NCBI GenBank assembly: GCA_003342895.1
Contig: PTFA01000415.1
Coordinates: forward strand, 434,001-498,000
Length of the DNA: 64,000 nt
From: Casuarius casuarius
Taxonomy: Eukaryota; Chordata; Aves; Casuariiformes; Casuariidae
Direction of reading: 5' to 3'
The translations under genes and the position numbers were made by a program. Of this stretch, positions 1 through 13,713 are shown one piece after another (within the stretch, counting starts at the first letter, position 1; every line of letters starts with the position of its first letter). The notes beneath the pieces are model-generated. The model was not told where the DNA came from. It ran no database searches and saw only the letters and a program-made list of their open reading frames with translations.

Positions 1-933
1 TTGTCATAAACTCCATGACAGTTCTAGTGGGAAACACTTTTCATGACTTGGCAGCTGTCGCATGCTAAGTGTATATACTTAATCTTCAAGGACATATTCT
101 GGTAGGTAAACAAAGTGGCACAAGCTATTGAAGTGAGGGATGTTATTTAAACACAGTACCTGTGGCTTTTACTATTTTTATGCATTTTAAACTAGTGTCT
201 CAGATTTTAGGTAAGAAAATTACAGTAGTCACCATAAAAAACCAACATGTTAACAGTAAGCCATGATTTAATGATAATGGGGGAAGAGGATGTGGGAGCT
301 AATCACCCTCCTATCACTACCATTATGAATTGCTCTGATAGCCTTCTAACAGCTGTCTACTTCTACTTCCCTTTCCTTAGCAACCAGTGCTCCCAAGCAG
401 ACTGGGATTCCACAGTGCAGCAGTTTCCATGGCGAAATGGATTATGAATGCTAACACCACTTCTATGTTCGACTCCTCCTTCTCCTTCCCCTGACTTTTT
501 TTAAAAACTTAAGTGAAAACTGTATTGGCCTTCTGTATTTGCAGGAAATGTATTATGCACATATAATCAATGTACATTTTCATTGTACTCTGACTACCAG
601 ACAGAATATTTCACTGAGTGCATACTAACTAGGTGAATGTAGCTAGGTGAACTAGTAGGTGAATATTAACCTCTAAAAAATATGAATAAATGGCTTAAGG
701 AGCCATTGGCAACAAGCAGGACAGAGGCCTCTTGATACTGTTTCTTTGCCAGTACTGTGTTTTTTAATTCTAGGGAGAATGTTCACTCTACTTGACTCTT
801 GGTAGTTTCTTAAAGATCAAAATTTTACCTCAAGTATTTGCTCTCTATCTCTTCTTCTCTATAAAGTGTCACCTAGAAAATGAGTGTTTTAGGAAAGGGA
901 CTTGAGTAAATTCTGCCCCTCACTTGCAATGTT

Positions 934-1004
934 AAAAAAAAAAAAAAAATTGCTTAATATTGTTAGAGGGGCTCAAATAAGCATTTTCTACCCCCCCCCC
1001 CCCC
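934..1004. repeat. Poly(A) run followed by poly(C) run
   Basis: A run of 16 A (934-949) is followed 41 bases later by 14 consecutive C (991-1004). These are plain homopolymers inside the KCNT2 intron. The C run is a likely place for length errors in the assembly. No flanking duplication was seen that would make the A run a retroposon tail. Confidence 0.9.
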
Positions 1005-4000
1005 GTACACCCTGACTTGCTTGGATTTTTCTCTTGCCTTCCTTGCATCTCTTACTCTAATTAGCATAGTTTATAGTATAATGAATACTTGTTGCAAGAC
1101 AGACTTTACTTTAGGGACAACACATCAGAAAGCGCCATGACCCATGTGGTCTGCATTGGAGGGTTTTTTTTAGTGTAGTCTCAAAAGGAAGAAAATCATC
1201 TGCTGAATCACTAAAAATTTCATATTTCTTGTTTCTCCCTAGAAATCTTCTATATACTGGGCTGAAATTGTTTTAGGAGAGAAGTCCTATGACAATAGCC
1301 CTAAGGTGGCAGGACTGTAAATACTGTGGCTGCTTACAATTGTTGGATGATGTTTAGAACATTTTGTTTATTATACTGTCTAATGGTGTTGCACATATTA
1401 ACACACTCATTAAGCACTACTTAGTAAAATGTTTCAAATGAGTGAGTGAACACAGTATTTTTGCTGCAATAGAACAGTTGTTTGAAATTTGGTTCCAAGC
1501 AAATGTAAATGTTTTGGTTTTGATGAAATGGCATACATGCAGAGCAGTGAGATCAGTGTATGCAAATCTGGAGTATGGAATAGGATTTTTTTTTTAAATT
1601 CCATTTACTTAGTGTAAGTAACTGAAACATAGCTTTTGTGCTTCATGTTTTTCTTAGTTAAAAAAAAAAAGTTCAGTCCTCCCTGATCAGAAAAGAAATC
1701 AAGCTGATGACTTAAAATGCTATTCCTTGAAGACGGATACCAGGACAGAAACATGGTCAGTTAATCTCTTGTGTGGGTTTTTTTTTTCCTCCTCTATGCA
1801 GTAGGTACTAAGCACTCCATGAAAAGCTGCTTTTGGAAGTTAAAGAAAGGTCTTATGCTTTATTGGTTCTTTCTTAGCTGGAAAATGCACAAATATGTGG
1901 TTGATACACCTCTGACAAAAACAACTGTAGTCATCTGATTCTCTTTAAAAAGATAGCGTTTGTTCTTTTTTAAAGCTTCTTTTTAAAATTTACTACCATT
2001 TATAGAGGCCTTCCTCTTTTAAACCTGACAGAAAAATGTCAGTGGAATCTTTCAAAGTGTAAGAAGTGTCTTAAAGTAACCAAAATACATCTTGACCCAG
2101 TTAGTAGTGTAATGCATACTTGTAATTGGAATAGTACATTCAAATGTAATGCAAAAATAAGTATGGCAGGGAAAAATACTAATTCATTCCAGGACACTAA
2201 TGCGAAGTGTTTCTTCTCATGACCGTAAACAACTGGGGCCAATCTGTCTGCAGTAAAAACTCCAGTTGCTTAACTAATTCTGCCTCTGCTTTTCTATTGC
2301 TATTTATAATGTCATTCTAACTCCAAAGTCACATTTTACTATAGTAGAAATTTTACCTTGCACCCTCAAATCTACAAATTGCCTTTCTTTTGTAAGAAAG
2401 CAGCAGATTTGGTAGAAATAATCTCTTCACAAACAAAATATAAGTACGATTCTTCACTATGTGCATGCTGAGAGCTGTTAAATTGTCTATGCTCTATTTC
2501 ATGACATTGGAATCAAAAGGTGTCAGCTGTCCAAATGGAGCCAACCTGAAGATAATTGTAACAATTTATTTAAATATATTAAATCTTTGTGGGAAGGGGA
2601 ATTCCATGCTCTTTTTCCTAGAAAAAGAAAGAGCCTTGTAATATAGACACAATAGTCTTTTTGCTTTTTTAATTGGGATTTGCTGATCTAATATGTGAAA
2701 TGTTGTTACATTTCAAACCCAAAAAGACAAAGTTTCTTTATTACCTAGGGTGTAGATAAGTGTTTAAAAATGAAGTCTTGTCTGAGCCTATCTTATAGTA
2801 AAAAAAGGAAATAGGCTTTTTTTTTCTTATAGCTCTAATAAGATTAATGTATTTTAATGATGACTGTTTTAGGTAGAGGCTCTCTTCTTTTCAAAAAACT
2901 CAGAATCAAAACTCTGATTTGTTTAGAGTTTCACGCAGGAACAGTCATGCTAACATATTTGACTTTCCAGGCCTATTTGCTCCATCAAAATCAATATGAC
3001 AGAGCAAGACTGCTTGTCAAATGATGCTTCTTCATCCTGTGCTGAAGGAAATGGCACTAAGTGCCACTACTGGCACTTAACTTGAGGAGGCCGCCTATTT
3101 GCTTCTGGTAGGAAATCAGTCTCTGGCTGCATAGGTCATGATGAACATTGAGCAAACGAAGCCCTGAGGTTTTCATTTCCTCTCCATACTCAATGACAGT
3201 AGCCTAAAACAAATGGTAGTAATTTTTATCTGAGCCATGTTTGCTCCCACTCATTGGAAAGACAGATGCTATTCCTCTTGCAGCTGGCAGCCTCCTAATT
3301 TAGTATTCCATCCTTGCAGTGTGAGCATGACACAATGGAGTTCTGGAGATCAAGACCGTAATGTTTTTCTGAATACCTTAGGACATAGTTTTTAAGTTAG
3401 TTTTTACTGGAGCTATTTGCCATGTGCTATGCTGATGCAGTCTAACACATTTGCAGTATGGCCATGCATTCTCTTAAAGATTATTTCTAATAAGTGGAGA
3501 ATAATTGAAAACTAATAGGTTTAAGGTTGTCTTCTTTATTGGTTTGCTCATAATAAAGAAATATCCTTTTATGAGAAGTGTAAGTATTTTCAAGAGCTCT
3601 GCAGAACTATGTCCATATAATACTGTCTTGCATGATATTGCCCATATCTATTCATTTCACTGCCAAGAATTGCAGAATATTGAGTTCCAAGATGTTGTGA
3701 AATATTTCAATTGGGGTTTTTACTTTCCACCATGTCACTGGGCTCCTTACAGCCCACACTGCTTACTGTGCCAACATCAACCTGACATAGCTGGAACAGC
3801 TAGTATGTCACAGGCACGTTATCCCCTATGGCTCTTGTTAAGTATGCTAAATAAAATACAGTGTACTAAAATGACATGATTGGAAACTGCACAGGTTTTA
3901 AATTAAGATCTAATAGCTACATTTGCTTTATTATCCTTAATTCTTCCTCTCATTATAAAAGGAAACATTTTCTTGCAATGGTGAATCAAATCATTTTTCC

Positions 4001-6587
4001 TTTTATGTTTGTAGGACACAAGGAAGATATTACCCAGGTGTTCCTGTTTGACTTAACTATTCCAGATTTACTAGTTTTAGAACTGTAATTGCCCTCTGTT
4101 TCAAAGTTTCATTTACTACCCAAGCTGTGACTAGTCTGAATTGCTTTTTATCAAGTTTAAATGATCTTCAAACAAGCTTCTAAAACATGATCTGCAAGAT
4201 TAACTTTTTGATCTGTATTTTGTTCCTTATTCTTGTCACCTAAAGATTAAAAAAACTGCTGCCAACCATTGTCCTACTGATTACATTATTCAATTTTCTA
4301 TTATTATTTACCAAAATACAGCATGATTATAACTGTAAAACTAGAATGACATTATGCAATATCAATTAATTGTATCAAGGCTACACCTGATTATGCCTCA
4401 AAGTGGACTAAAGTTCCACATGCTCTCTGATCTTCATTCTGTATGTCCGCAAAACTACAAGATAACGTTTGCTTCCTAGTGAAGCAGTATGTCAGGGTTG
4501 TCACAGAAGCCCCCACTGAGGCTGCCAGTACTTTCCATCTCTCCCTTAAGCTTGCGATGTTGCTGGCCCACTAAGGACCCTATGAGTGATTTGCTCAACA
4601 CTGATGTGACAGCGCAAGATGCTAGGTTTGGCTGACGCACTCCATTGCCATGTTCTGAAGTATTGCAAAGGCTGATGCTTTCCCCACTGCTGTTCTGAAA
4701 CCCTAAATTCCATGACTAAGTCACAGTTTGAAAACTTGAAATGAAATGTAGATGCTCTATAATATTTAACATTGAATGTATATCTGATAATACAGGTTCC
4801 ATGCCTTCTATTAATTGCTTTATAGTAAGCAGTATTACCTATTATCTCTTATTTTCCCAAACTAATTCTTTCTGTACCATAGAACAACTTATGTGGTCTA
4901 ATGGTCCAGTTCAAATTTAAACCATCCTGCAACAAAAACATATTTGATCATTTTAATATTTAAAGACTGTTATCTATATCTGCACTTGAGAATCTTTTCT
5001 TTGTACAGGAAGGTTGATTTGAAAATTAGCTTCTAAATCAGCAATTCTGACTTAATCTATCCAGTGAAGCTTTTCTGGACATACCTACACTTGATTCTGT
5101 AGTTGGAAAATGTTATCCATAATTCATGTATTTATAGAGAGATCAAGTGTCACCAGTGTTGTCATAAGAATTCTGCCTGAATCAGTATTAATGGAGAGAG
5201 AAATAGCATGCATTGAGTTCAGCTTAACCACAAGTTATAGAATAAAGGCTCAACTATGCATGAAAAACACAGCGCTTTAGGAACCATATGTGCGCTCAAA
5301 CACATTTTATTGTATTTTTCCAATGAGCAGTGTTTGTTCCAATTGAAACAAATGCAAGATAGCATAGGAATTTTTCAGGTTGCACAAAGTAAAATTTTGA
5401 ACCTACTACCACAAAAAGTATTTCTTATATAAAAGCAAACTTTCTTGTGTAATTGTTCAACAGCCAAAATGCTAAAGAATGTTACCGATTCTCTGTTAAA
5501 ATGCTTGATTTTTCTTCCTTACAATATATAAAAATGTGTATATAATTCACATAAATATATACACATATTTAAAAAGAGAGCTGATTATTAGCCAGCTTCA
5601 TGCACATTTTTAGTCATTTGACCTCAGTTATATATAGCTATCTTCATGAGACCTACACAGGTACATGGCAGCAATATAATACTACAAAAGTAGAGATACA
5701 AAATGAGTAACTTTTTCAAATTTTGCTGTGCAAAATATCATTGTACATTTTCCCATTTATAAGCTGAAATAAATTTTCTACGATAAGACTAATAACAAGT
5801 GATTGAGACTTAGTGTTGGGTAACAAGCATGCTTTTCAATGAAATAAAAATACTTCTTTCTTTTTAAATTCTCCATTATCCACTCTTGCAATGGTTGCAG
5901 TCGTCTTGCAAATTTAAAAAGGAAATTATCCTCTCCATCCTGCACGTATGAAAGCCAGTAACAAAAAATCACCATTGTTGTGATGGTGCAGTAGCAATCA
6001 CGGAATTTGCAACTTGTATTCCCTGTCTTTAGAAACATTTAAATTTCAAAACCACTTTTTTTTACAGAAAATATGTTACTATGGAGAAAAGAGATCTCCA
6101 AGGAATTTCTCCAGTTTAGTGACTCTACAAATAACATACATTTGACTTTCTATTGCAAACACGCTTTCTATTGCAAATCTATGGCCTAAGGTGGAAAGTT
6201 AATCCATCAAATCAAATATGAATGATGCATTAAGGAATAGTGTATTGGTAAGCCAAATGTTGCAAGAAAATTATACATGAAAAATATTTGACAAGTCTTA
6301 CCAAACTATTGGTGGGGGGGTTTAAAAGTGCAAATGCACACATGCTCACTTTTTAAAGTGAATTTGTTGCACATGAAAATCACTTTTTATTAATGTCAGC
6401 AAAAAAGTTCCACCTGTAGGATATATACAGCATAGAGCTGTTGCAATATAAATCCTTTATGTGAGGCTTTTTAACTGTAAGTCTGAATACCATGGAACTC
6501 TCTGAATAATGAGCTATGCTTCATGTGTTTAATTCAGATTCTATTCAGTTGTGTGTAATTGTGTCAATTTAATATACGTCCAGAGCA

Positions 6588-6700
6588 TGGGGGGGGGAGC
6601 GTTCTTTGGGGTTTTGTGGTGCTTTTTGGTTGCTTTTGGCTTGTGTTCTGTTTTTAGGTTTTTTGCTTCTGGGGGGGTTGGGGGCTTGTGTGTGTTTTTA
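6588..6700 (+). repeat. G/T-rich low-complexity tract
   Basis: About 110 bases made almost wholly of G and T on the plus strand, with G runs of nine or more near 6590, four at 6608, seven at 6671 and five at 6680. The complementary strand, which is the sense strand of KCNT2, is C/A-rich. The tract can form G-quadruplexes on the plus strand. No gene is seen. Confidence 0.7.
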
Positions 6701-7479
6701 ATAATGCTAGTAACTGCTTGTTAAAAAGATACTTGAAAAAAACCATTTGCATATCAGACATACTGACACAGTCAACCTGGATTAACTCTATATTAGAGGA
6801 GTGAAAATCTCAGTAGCTCATCACAGACTACCATATCTTTTTATATTTTGTTTCTCCTCAAAATGTATTTTCTGTTCATCAGGATAATTTCTCTCTTGTT
6901 TTACTGAGACCAATTTTCCTCTTTACCATTCAACAAACATTGAATTTTTGTTTCAAGGGAAAGGTTGCCTTACTATGATAGGCAACAGGACAGCTGGCGA
7001 TTCATGAGTAATGAACTGCCTTATGAGGAGGAGGATTCATGTGTCTAACATGCTCTATTCCTCTGTATCACAACTACATGTCCCTATCACCTGTTGGTGC
7101 TCTAAAGCAAGAGTGAGATGGCAGATCACTCTCATACAATAACACTGTTCCTGCTTGTTGACCCTATCATCTTTGAGATGGGTAGGCATACATAGTATGA
7201 TATAGCTTGCCTTGGTACCCCGCACACATAGTATGAAGAAATTATAAAGGCTTGTTCTTAGACTATAAACATAGATTAAGTTGTTGGCTTAAAATTTCAC
7301 ATTAACAGAATTTTCTACTGTAATATTCTACTGCTACTCACCGCAAACACTCAGTTTGTAGTTAAGTATTAATGCCAACCTAACTTACCAGGTGTAACAA
7401 TCCCACTGAAATGTTATGCTTGTAAGACACACAATGTATCCTCTGCCCCTCTCAAGAAAATCCTAGTAAGCTTCCCCAA

Positions 7480-8240
7480 GCAGACTGGTGTATGTATATC
7501 GGCTCTACACTGAAGACCACCCCTGACCCTGAAGCCTGCATTAGGAATTGCTTGCAGCCCTCTATCTCTTCATGTTCTTGCCCCTACCTCTTCCTTCGGC
7601 CCTCTGAGAACTCTCATCTCCTGCTCTATTCTCAACTCGCAATTTACTCACCACTGTCCTCTTGTTCCAACTGTGTTCTTATTCCTCCACCCCAAATTTA
7701 AGAATATCTCCAAACCCTCCTTCCAAAGTTCCTTTTTTCCAGTCCCTTGCAGTGTTTACCCTGTCCCATCTTCCTCTGTCTACTGCAGAATTTCACTTTT
7801 GTTTGAAAACATCGAGGAAATGGCACACTGACTTCTGTGGTTTCTGTTCTTCATTCTCATTCCCTTTGCTTTCAACTCTCCTTTCTTTACACTCTCACCA
7901 TCTGGAATTGTAACTCAGCACTCTGTTTTCCTTTTTCTTGGTAGCTAGTCTTTCTCTGTTCTCCTTTGGAACCTTCTTTGCCTTTGGTCAAAGTCTTTCT
8001 TTCACTTTGCCTCTGCTTTCTCTTTTGCAGGAAGGACTCATTCTCTCACATAACACCAGCAATTAAATATCTTCATTGACAACTCCAAAATCTATTTCTT
8101 CAGCTTTGGTCTTTCCTGAAACAGCAAGCCAGCCCCTTCACTTGTCTCTACATTTTTCCTGATGTATTGCCACCACCTCTCGTCAAAACTATCCATATTC
8201 TCCTGTTACTTTATCTTTTAGCTTAACAGTAACACTGAAA
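7480..8240. other. Pyrimidine-rich stretch, no gene
   Basis: About 760 bases with strong excess of C and T on the plus strand (many CTCT, TTCC and CCTT runs), unlike the AT-rich flanks. Two short overlapping open frames of 69 and 83 codons here look like products of the composition: they are Ser/Leu/Pro-rich without a recognisable domain. On the KCNT2 sense strand this is a purine-rich segment. It could be an old unrecognised repeat. Confidence 0.5.
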
Positions 8241-10441
8241 GTTATCACTTTCCTTCTGAATTCCTAGTGTTCAAAATCTTGGCCTGTGCCATGGTTATCT
8301 ATTGACTTTACTACTGCTAAACCATCATTTTGTGATCTTGAAAGATCTTAGCATTTGAGATGCCTAGCTTCCTTCTCTTCTTGAGCTATTTCATTAATTT
8401 TTCTGTCTACTTCCAGTATTATACATTAGCATAGCCCACAATTATCAAGGCTTTGATGAACTCTGCAGCTTTGCATAAATGTCATATGGGTGTTTTGGTG
8501 CTACACTGCTGGTGCTCTATGGCCCTTTAAAGAGATCTCTTCAGGCAGTCAGAAACTTAATAGTGACAGCGTATTATAATATCCACTGTATGGGCTACAA
8601 AATAGATGGATGACAATTAGAGTTGTATCACTGCTACTCCAGTATTTCACATATGATGTTATTTCACACTAGATTTTATTTTGGTGAGTTTGGTTTCAGT
8701 TTGCATGCTCCCAATTTAATTTTTTTCCATTCTCTTACAGAGCTAGCAGTTAAACACTTTGAAGGACATTGTCATGGAGATTATCCAGACAAAGACAGGA
8801 ACAGGTGTTCACAGAAATGATTAGGCAGACTTGTTTAAGACAAAATTATTAATGGTTTGAATATAAATGAGTGGCTAAGTTGAAGAAACAAATTCTTTAA
8901 AAAAAATGCTTTAAGTGGTTTTATATATGATAGTCTTTCACCATACAATTATCAAATTCATTTAAGCTGTGCTGATCATTAGTTATTGCATATCTCTATA
9001 CTTGATTACAGAACACTTCAGAAAGGGAGTATCACTTGCTAATATTCAGCATACAAAAACATGTCATTAATAGACTGTACTTAGCTACTGTTTGCTTCTA
9101 ATACAGTCTTTTTGTTGGCGCATAACTGATGATTTGGGAAATAGAAATCTCTTAGCACCACTCACTTTCGTTAACGGGAATTATTCCCTTGACTAGTGAC
9201 ATAAGTAGGTTTGTTAGAACCTATTGGCAGTGCCTGCAGCACTATCTAAAGAGTTCATGAGAAAGAAAAGAAAATAATGTGTGAAATAGATAAATGCTTC
9301 ATTCAGTTGCAGAGAAAGCCTGACCTAGTACAACTACAAAAATTTATTTCATGATGGATTAAATTACAAAAGCATAATGTATAATGTCTTAGAAATATTT
9401 GTGAAGTTTGTATTATAGCATCATGTTTTGTAAACATGAGGAAAATAACATAGAGTGGGGTTTTACTAAGCAAAATACAGCACTTGCAAACATTAAAAAA
9501 GCTTTTTGCTATAAAGTCACACAGCAGAGCGTTATTAGTAGCTATTGGCATTATGCTTAATAACAAGGCTACACTTTTCAGTACAACTGTGAGAGTCTGG
9601 TACATGTATTTCAGAGAAGGTTACTTGCAAGTATCTAATTTCCTCTGTTTTCTTTGAAAATCAAAAGGAACACCGTTAAAGAACAGCTAATGCTATATAG
9701 TGGCTAGTTTTATCTTCAGCATCATTAAATGTTCAGACATCACTTAGTATCACTGTCTAGTTAAAAACAAAACAAAAACACTGCCAGTCCTAAATTGACT
9801 AAGTTATCTTCCTCCCCTCAATTACAGAATAAATACCTATCAATCTCCAATTAAGAACAAACATGCATCTGTTTTAGTCACACCCAGTTCCAAAGGAGGG
9901 TGGGGGGAAATCCATCGGAACAACTGCCTATCACTTACAAACTGCTGTTACCATTTGCCTCTTTCTTGGATCATATACTGAAGATTCAAGTTCTGGAAAG
10001 GGTACAAATGTGGATCCTCAAGGTAGCAGTTTTGGAGACATACTAGTTGTCTTCTCAGTGTTCTGCTGAAGTGATTTCAGTTTGTTCCTTCAGTCCAAAC
10101 ACAAGTACAAAATGTGACTACAACAGTTTTGTCCACATCTTTACTATGCATACTGTTTGGAGGATGCTGCTTTGAGTTTACTTCATCTGTGGCCAGCACC
10201 TTTGAGTCAAGGCTACTTGACACTTAGGAAAATATTGATGAGGTGGGAAGACCAGTGTTCCGGTTAACATGTTAACAGCACACTGCCTGATCACTACCAA
10301 ATAACTTGTCACAACATCTTTCTCTTCCTATTTTTCTTTCACCTCTCACTTTTGGTTAAAGTGTTTATGAACTGAGTTTTCTACCTTGCCTTTTCTCTGT
10401 ATTTTAAGCGTTTCCTATTCCTGTAGTTTTTTGATATCATA

Positions 10442-10525
10442 TTGGTTGTAATGAATCACACAGTTGTTGACAGATTGTTACAACCAAAATACATGCCAAA
10501 TATTGTTTACAATTGTGATTCATTA
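10442..10525. repeat. Nested short inverted repeats
   Basis: Two perfect inverted repeats interlock. TTGGTTGTAA (10442-10451) pairs with TTACAACCAA (10478-10487). TAATGAATCACA (10449-10460) pairs with TGTGATTCATTA (10514-10525). The two foldings are mutually exclusive because the left arms overlap. It may be a relic of a small inverted-repeat element, or chance in AT-rich DNA. Confidence 0.6.
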
Positions 10526-10749
10526 GGAGAGTTGGAGCTATGGAGTATAGTGTTTGGTTTCCGGTTAATTTCTAACTTTTGGAGTAAAAGTGAATTGTCG
10601 TAATTGATTATCCTGTACTATAAAACAGCTTTTTAAAGTTGCTGAATGTTTTTCATTCCCAGAATGAAACTTTTTGAAGTGAGCAGAGAGCGATGTCAAC
10701 TGGTGATCTTAATTTACCTCTTAATCAGTCAGAAGCTTCAGTGCTTCCC

Positions 10750-10865
10750 CAGGTGGTCTGTGTCAAGTTACTGAGTCATTTTACTTCAGTTTCACCAGCT
10801 GTAACATTGAGGGAGCACTCACCTATCTCATAAGGCTACTGTGTGCAATGAATAGATAATCCTCA
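10750..10865 (+). mobile_element. Ancient MIR-type SINE remnant
   Basis: The stretch follows the remembered MIR consensus in order. It has a segment like the core 'caagttacttaacctctctgtgcctcagtttcc', then a match to the 'ctcataggg-ttg' segment at 10828-10840, then one like 'gattaaatgagataat' ending near 10860. Divergence is high, as expected for an element older than the split of mammals and birds. The call is by eye; a RepeatMasker run with the amniote library would settle it. Confidence 0.6.
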
Positions 10866-10964
10866 TAAGGGAGGGATGTTAACAGGAGCATGGCAGGTTG
10901 ACTCATATACTAAACACCCATTTTTTTCTACCAAATTAATTCTTCCATTATTAAGCCACTAAGT

Positions 10965-11145
10965 TGTCTTATGAGATAAATTTAACTAGACCTGTACAAA
11001 ATATCCCCACTTTACAGATGGAAAAAATGAATATACAAGATTGAACTTTTCCCAAAACATACAGCGAGTCCACAACAGAATTAGAAATGGAACCTCAGAA
11101 TTTGCACCTTCCTGCACAAAAACTCTACCCACTATCACTTCTTAG
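10965..11145 (-). mobile_element. Ancient MIR-type SINE remnant, opposite orientation
   Basis: On the plus strand it reads as a reversed MIR. It contains 'ccccactttacagatgg' (11005-11021), then a cccaaaacatacagcgagtc segment matching the 'cccaaggtcacacagc-agt' core, then a match to the 'ggattcgaacccag' segment near 11087-11100, and last a ctctacccactatcac segment matching the reversed 5' promoter-related end. The order and spacing of four blocks make chance unlikely. It lies about 100 bases from a second MIR in the other orientation. Confidence 0.7.
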
Positions 11146-12064
11146 AAAAAGCATACTTCTGTAGACTACATAACTGGTGTAGTGTACTCTCTACACTCTA
11201 GTATACACTGTACATGTGATCCCTGATTAAATACAAGGTTCAGGTCACTAAAAAATGCTGGCACGTCTCCTGATGAACTGCTTACCTTTTGCTTCAATAA
11301 AGAATTAGAGATTTTAACAATTAGGAGAAAATTAGCAGGATGACAATGCTGTTTTTTTTTTTTTTAACAACTCTGGAAGAATTCAAGATTTTACTAGGCA
11401 AGGCATGAAAAGAAAGTTCGTATTTTTAGACAAATGTACATAGACGGAAAAGACAGAAAAGTTCCCAGACACAGACTTTGAGGAAGTCACGAATACCAAG
11501 AGCTTGTCTGTGTTTTTCTTTTTTTCCCCCCTCCCCACCTAGACCAGTTAATTAAAAATTACCCCTTCTTACAAATCTTATCTCACTTAAATGTGTAGAG
11601 CTTCATGGCTGTCATACCATATCAGAAGTAGGATTCACGGGGAACTGAATGTCTAGCCCATCAGAAGCAGAAAATTAATGATAGCTAACCTGAACCCCAG
11701 TACAAAAGCTTTTTTCTAAATTATGCAATGGTGCTGATATCCTTGGGATAGTGCTAGTCAAACTCTAGAAACAGAACTACTGCAACTGTCAAGACAAATT
11801 AGCCTTATACAAAAATTTCTGTTTGGAAATAAAAATTTCTAATAGAAAGGTATTTACTGATACCTTTAGCTCACATACAAAAAGAAAAATAAATATAAGC
11901 CTTAAATTCTCCTGGTAGATTTTGTCATCTCTAGAATATTAAAGAAATAAAAATCTAAGACTTATTGCTTATTTTAGATATGGCTGTTTACGGGCATGGC
12001 CACCTTTCTTATATATTAGAAAACAAGTATGTGTGGATGAAACAGTCCACCGAAGCATGGCAGC

Positions 12065-12085
12065 TATTTATTTATTTATTTATTT
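12065..12085. repeat. (TTTA)5 microsatellite
   Basis: Five uninterrupted TTTA units in the KCNT2 intron. It is a plain tetranucleotide microsatellite. Confidence 0.9.
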
Positions 12086-13695
12086 GGTAGTGATCCAGAC
12101 TGAACCTTTTCAAAAACAGCAAGAAGTAGGACAAAGCTGAGAGTCGTTAGTTTATAGTACCCTCACAGATTAGATTGCTTATCTGATTTTTTTTTTTACT
12201 CAAAATATAAGGAATTAAGATTTTATTTTTATTTTTTTAAAATGGAGCAGCAAGGAGAAGAAAAAAGAACAAATGCATTAAAAAAAAAAAATTCAGAACC
12301 AGAACCTAAAACCTTGTGGATGAATCCCAATTAGGTATCACCTGACCACGTGTACAAGATAATTCTGTGACCTTAATATGTTACCTTAAACACAGAGCCA
12401 GCTTCCTCTTAAGTCTGATAGAAAGGTTCTTTTCTCTTAGAGTTGGATAAAATGAATACATAGTAAGAATATTTATACTAGAACATGTCCTCATTGCTTC
12501 AAATATTTCATTACTATTTTTCAACAGAAATAAGAGATTTTCTATCTATTTCAGTTCCACAGTGTATTTTACACAGAACTGGCAGATCAGTGTGATATTC
12601 AGAAGATACGCTGATTGTTCTCTAATATAGTTCCACAGCTTTTTACTGTTACTATCTTGTTTTATTATTACTTCTGTTTGCTGGCTCTTCTGCTTTTGGT
12701 TTTCCACTATGTTAGTGATGTTTGGTATTGTTCCATTATAACCAACACTTTATTGACTATTTCTTAGAAAAATGTATGGTGTAATTATGTCAAGTCAGAA
12801 TTCAATTTCTGCAGTTTTGTTTCAGAATGAAATTTTTGGGCTTAGTAAGTCAACCTATATTTTGACCTAAACCACAGTAAATTATAGGGAAATGGAAAAT
12901 GAAATGTAAATTTATGAAAAAAATGTCTTACACTACAGCATCCGGTGTAAACAGATTTTACATTACATTTGTATGGATAATTAACATTTCATAAGCAGAC
13001 AAGTTTCAGAAACAAAGTATTCTGAGTTTTAAGGTAGAAATGTGAACATGTTATGTCAAAATGACAAAGTCCTGTTTTCCCTTTGAAAACTTTTTGTTAA
13101 AGAAGGTAATTACACTTTGTATTTCCTTCACTGTTTGTTAAGTTGAAAATCTACTGAAATTGGCAAAGAAAATGCTTTCATCATACCAAAAAAATGGTTT
13201 TGGTTTGATTTTTGGATTGCTTGGGTTTTCTGATGCAATTAAAATAGGACTTTTTAAACTTCTTAAGTCTTTGTAGTCTTAAAATTACTTCCTGCACAAC
13301 TACAGCTACTATGAAAGATATTATGCTGCCCTTTGTATTACGCTGAATTAGTGGGATGCAATCTATACTCTGTCCTTCTTTTGGGAACTGTATTCTTCTT
13401 CCCATACTTCTCTGCCCTAAATTAATGGTCTTGATTGCTTTCTAAATAACTACATGGCAATGATGATAAGATTCTTGGCAGTTTAACAGCTTCCCACAGA
13501 GTTCAGCAGTAAAAATGGTAAAAATAAGGTCATCTTCGCTGAAAATACGGAGAAAAGTTGTAAGAAGTATCAAATGAATTGGATTAGTCAGCAGTTTCAG
13601 AAAACAACACTGTATTTGTCCTTCAAATGTTGAAGACTTTCTTTCCAAGTGTAAAACTAAAAATCAGTACACTTTACATTTAAAATCATACTCTC

Positions 13696-13713
13696 TTTTT
13701 TTTTTTTTTTTTT
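13696..13713. repeat. Poly(T) run
   Basis: Eighteen consecutive T on the plus strand, which is poly(A) on the KCNT2 sense strand. No retroposon body was recognised beside it. Confidence 0.9.

Noticed and set aside
3505..3879. 124-codon plus-strand frame
   Set aside because: No recognisable domain or homologue, and no promoter or polyadenylation context; chance length in 64 kb is plausible.
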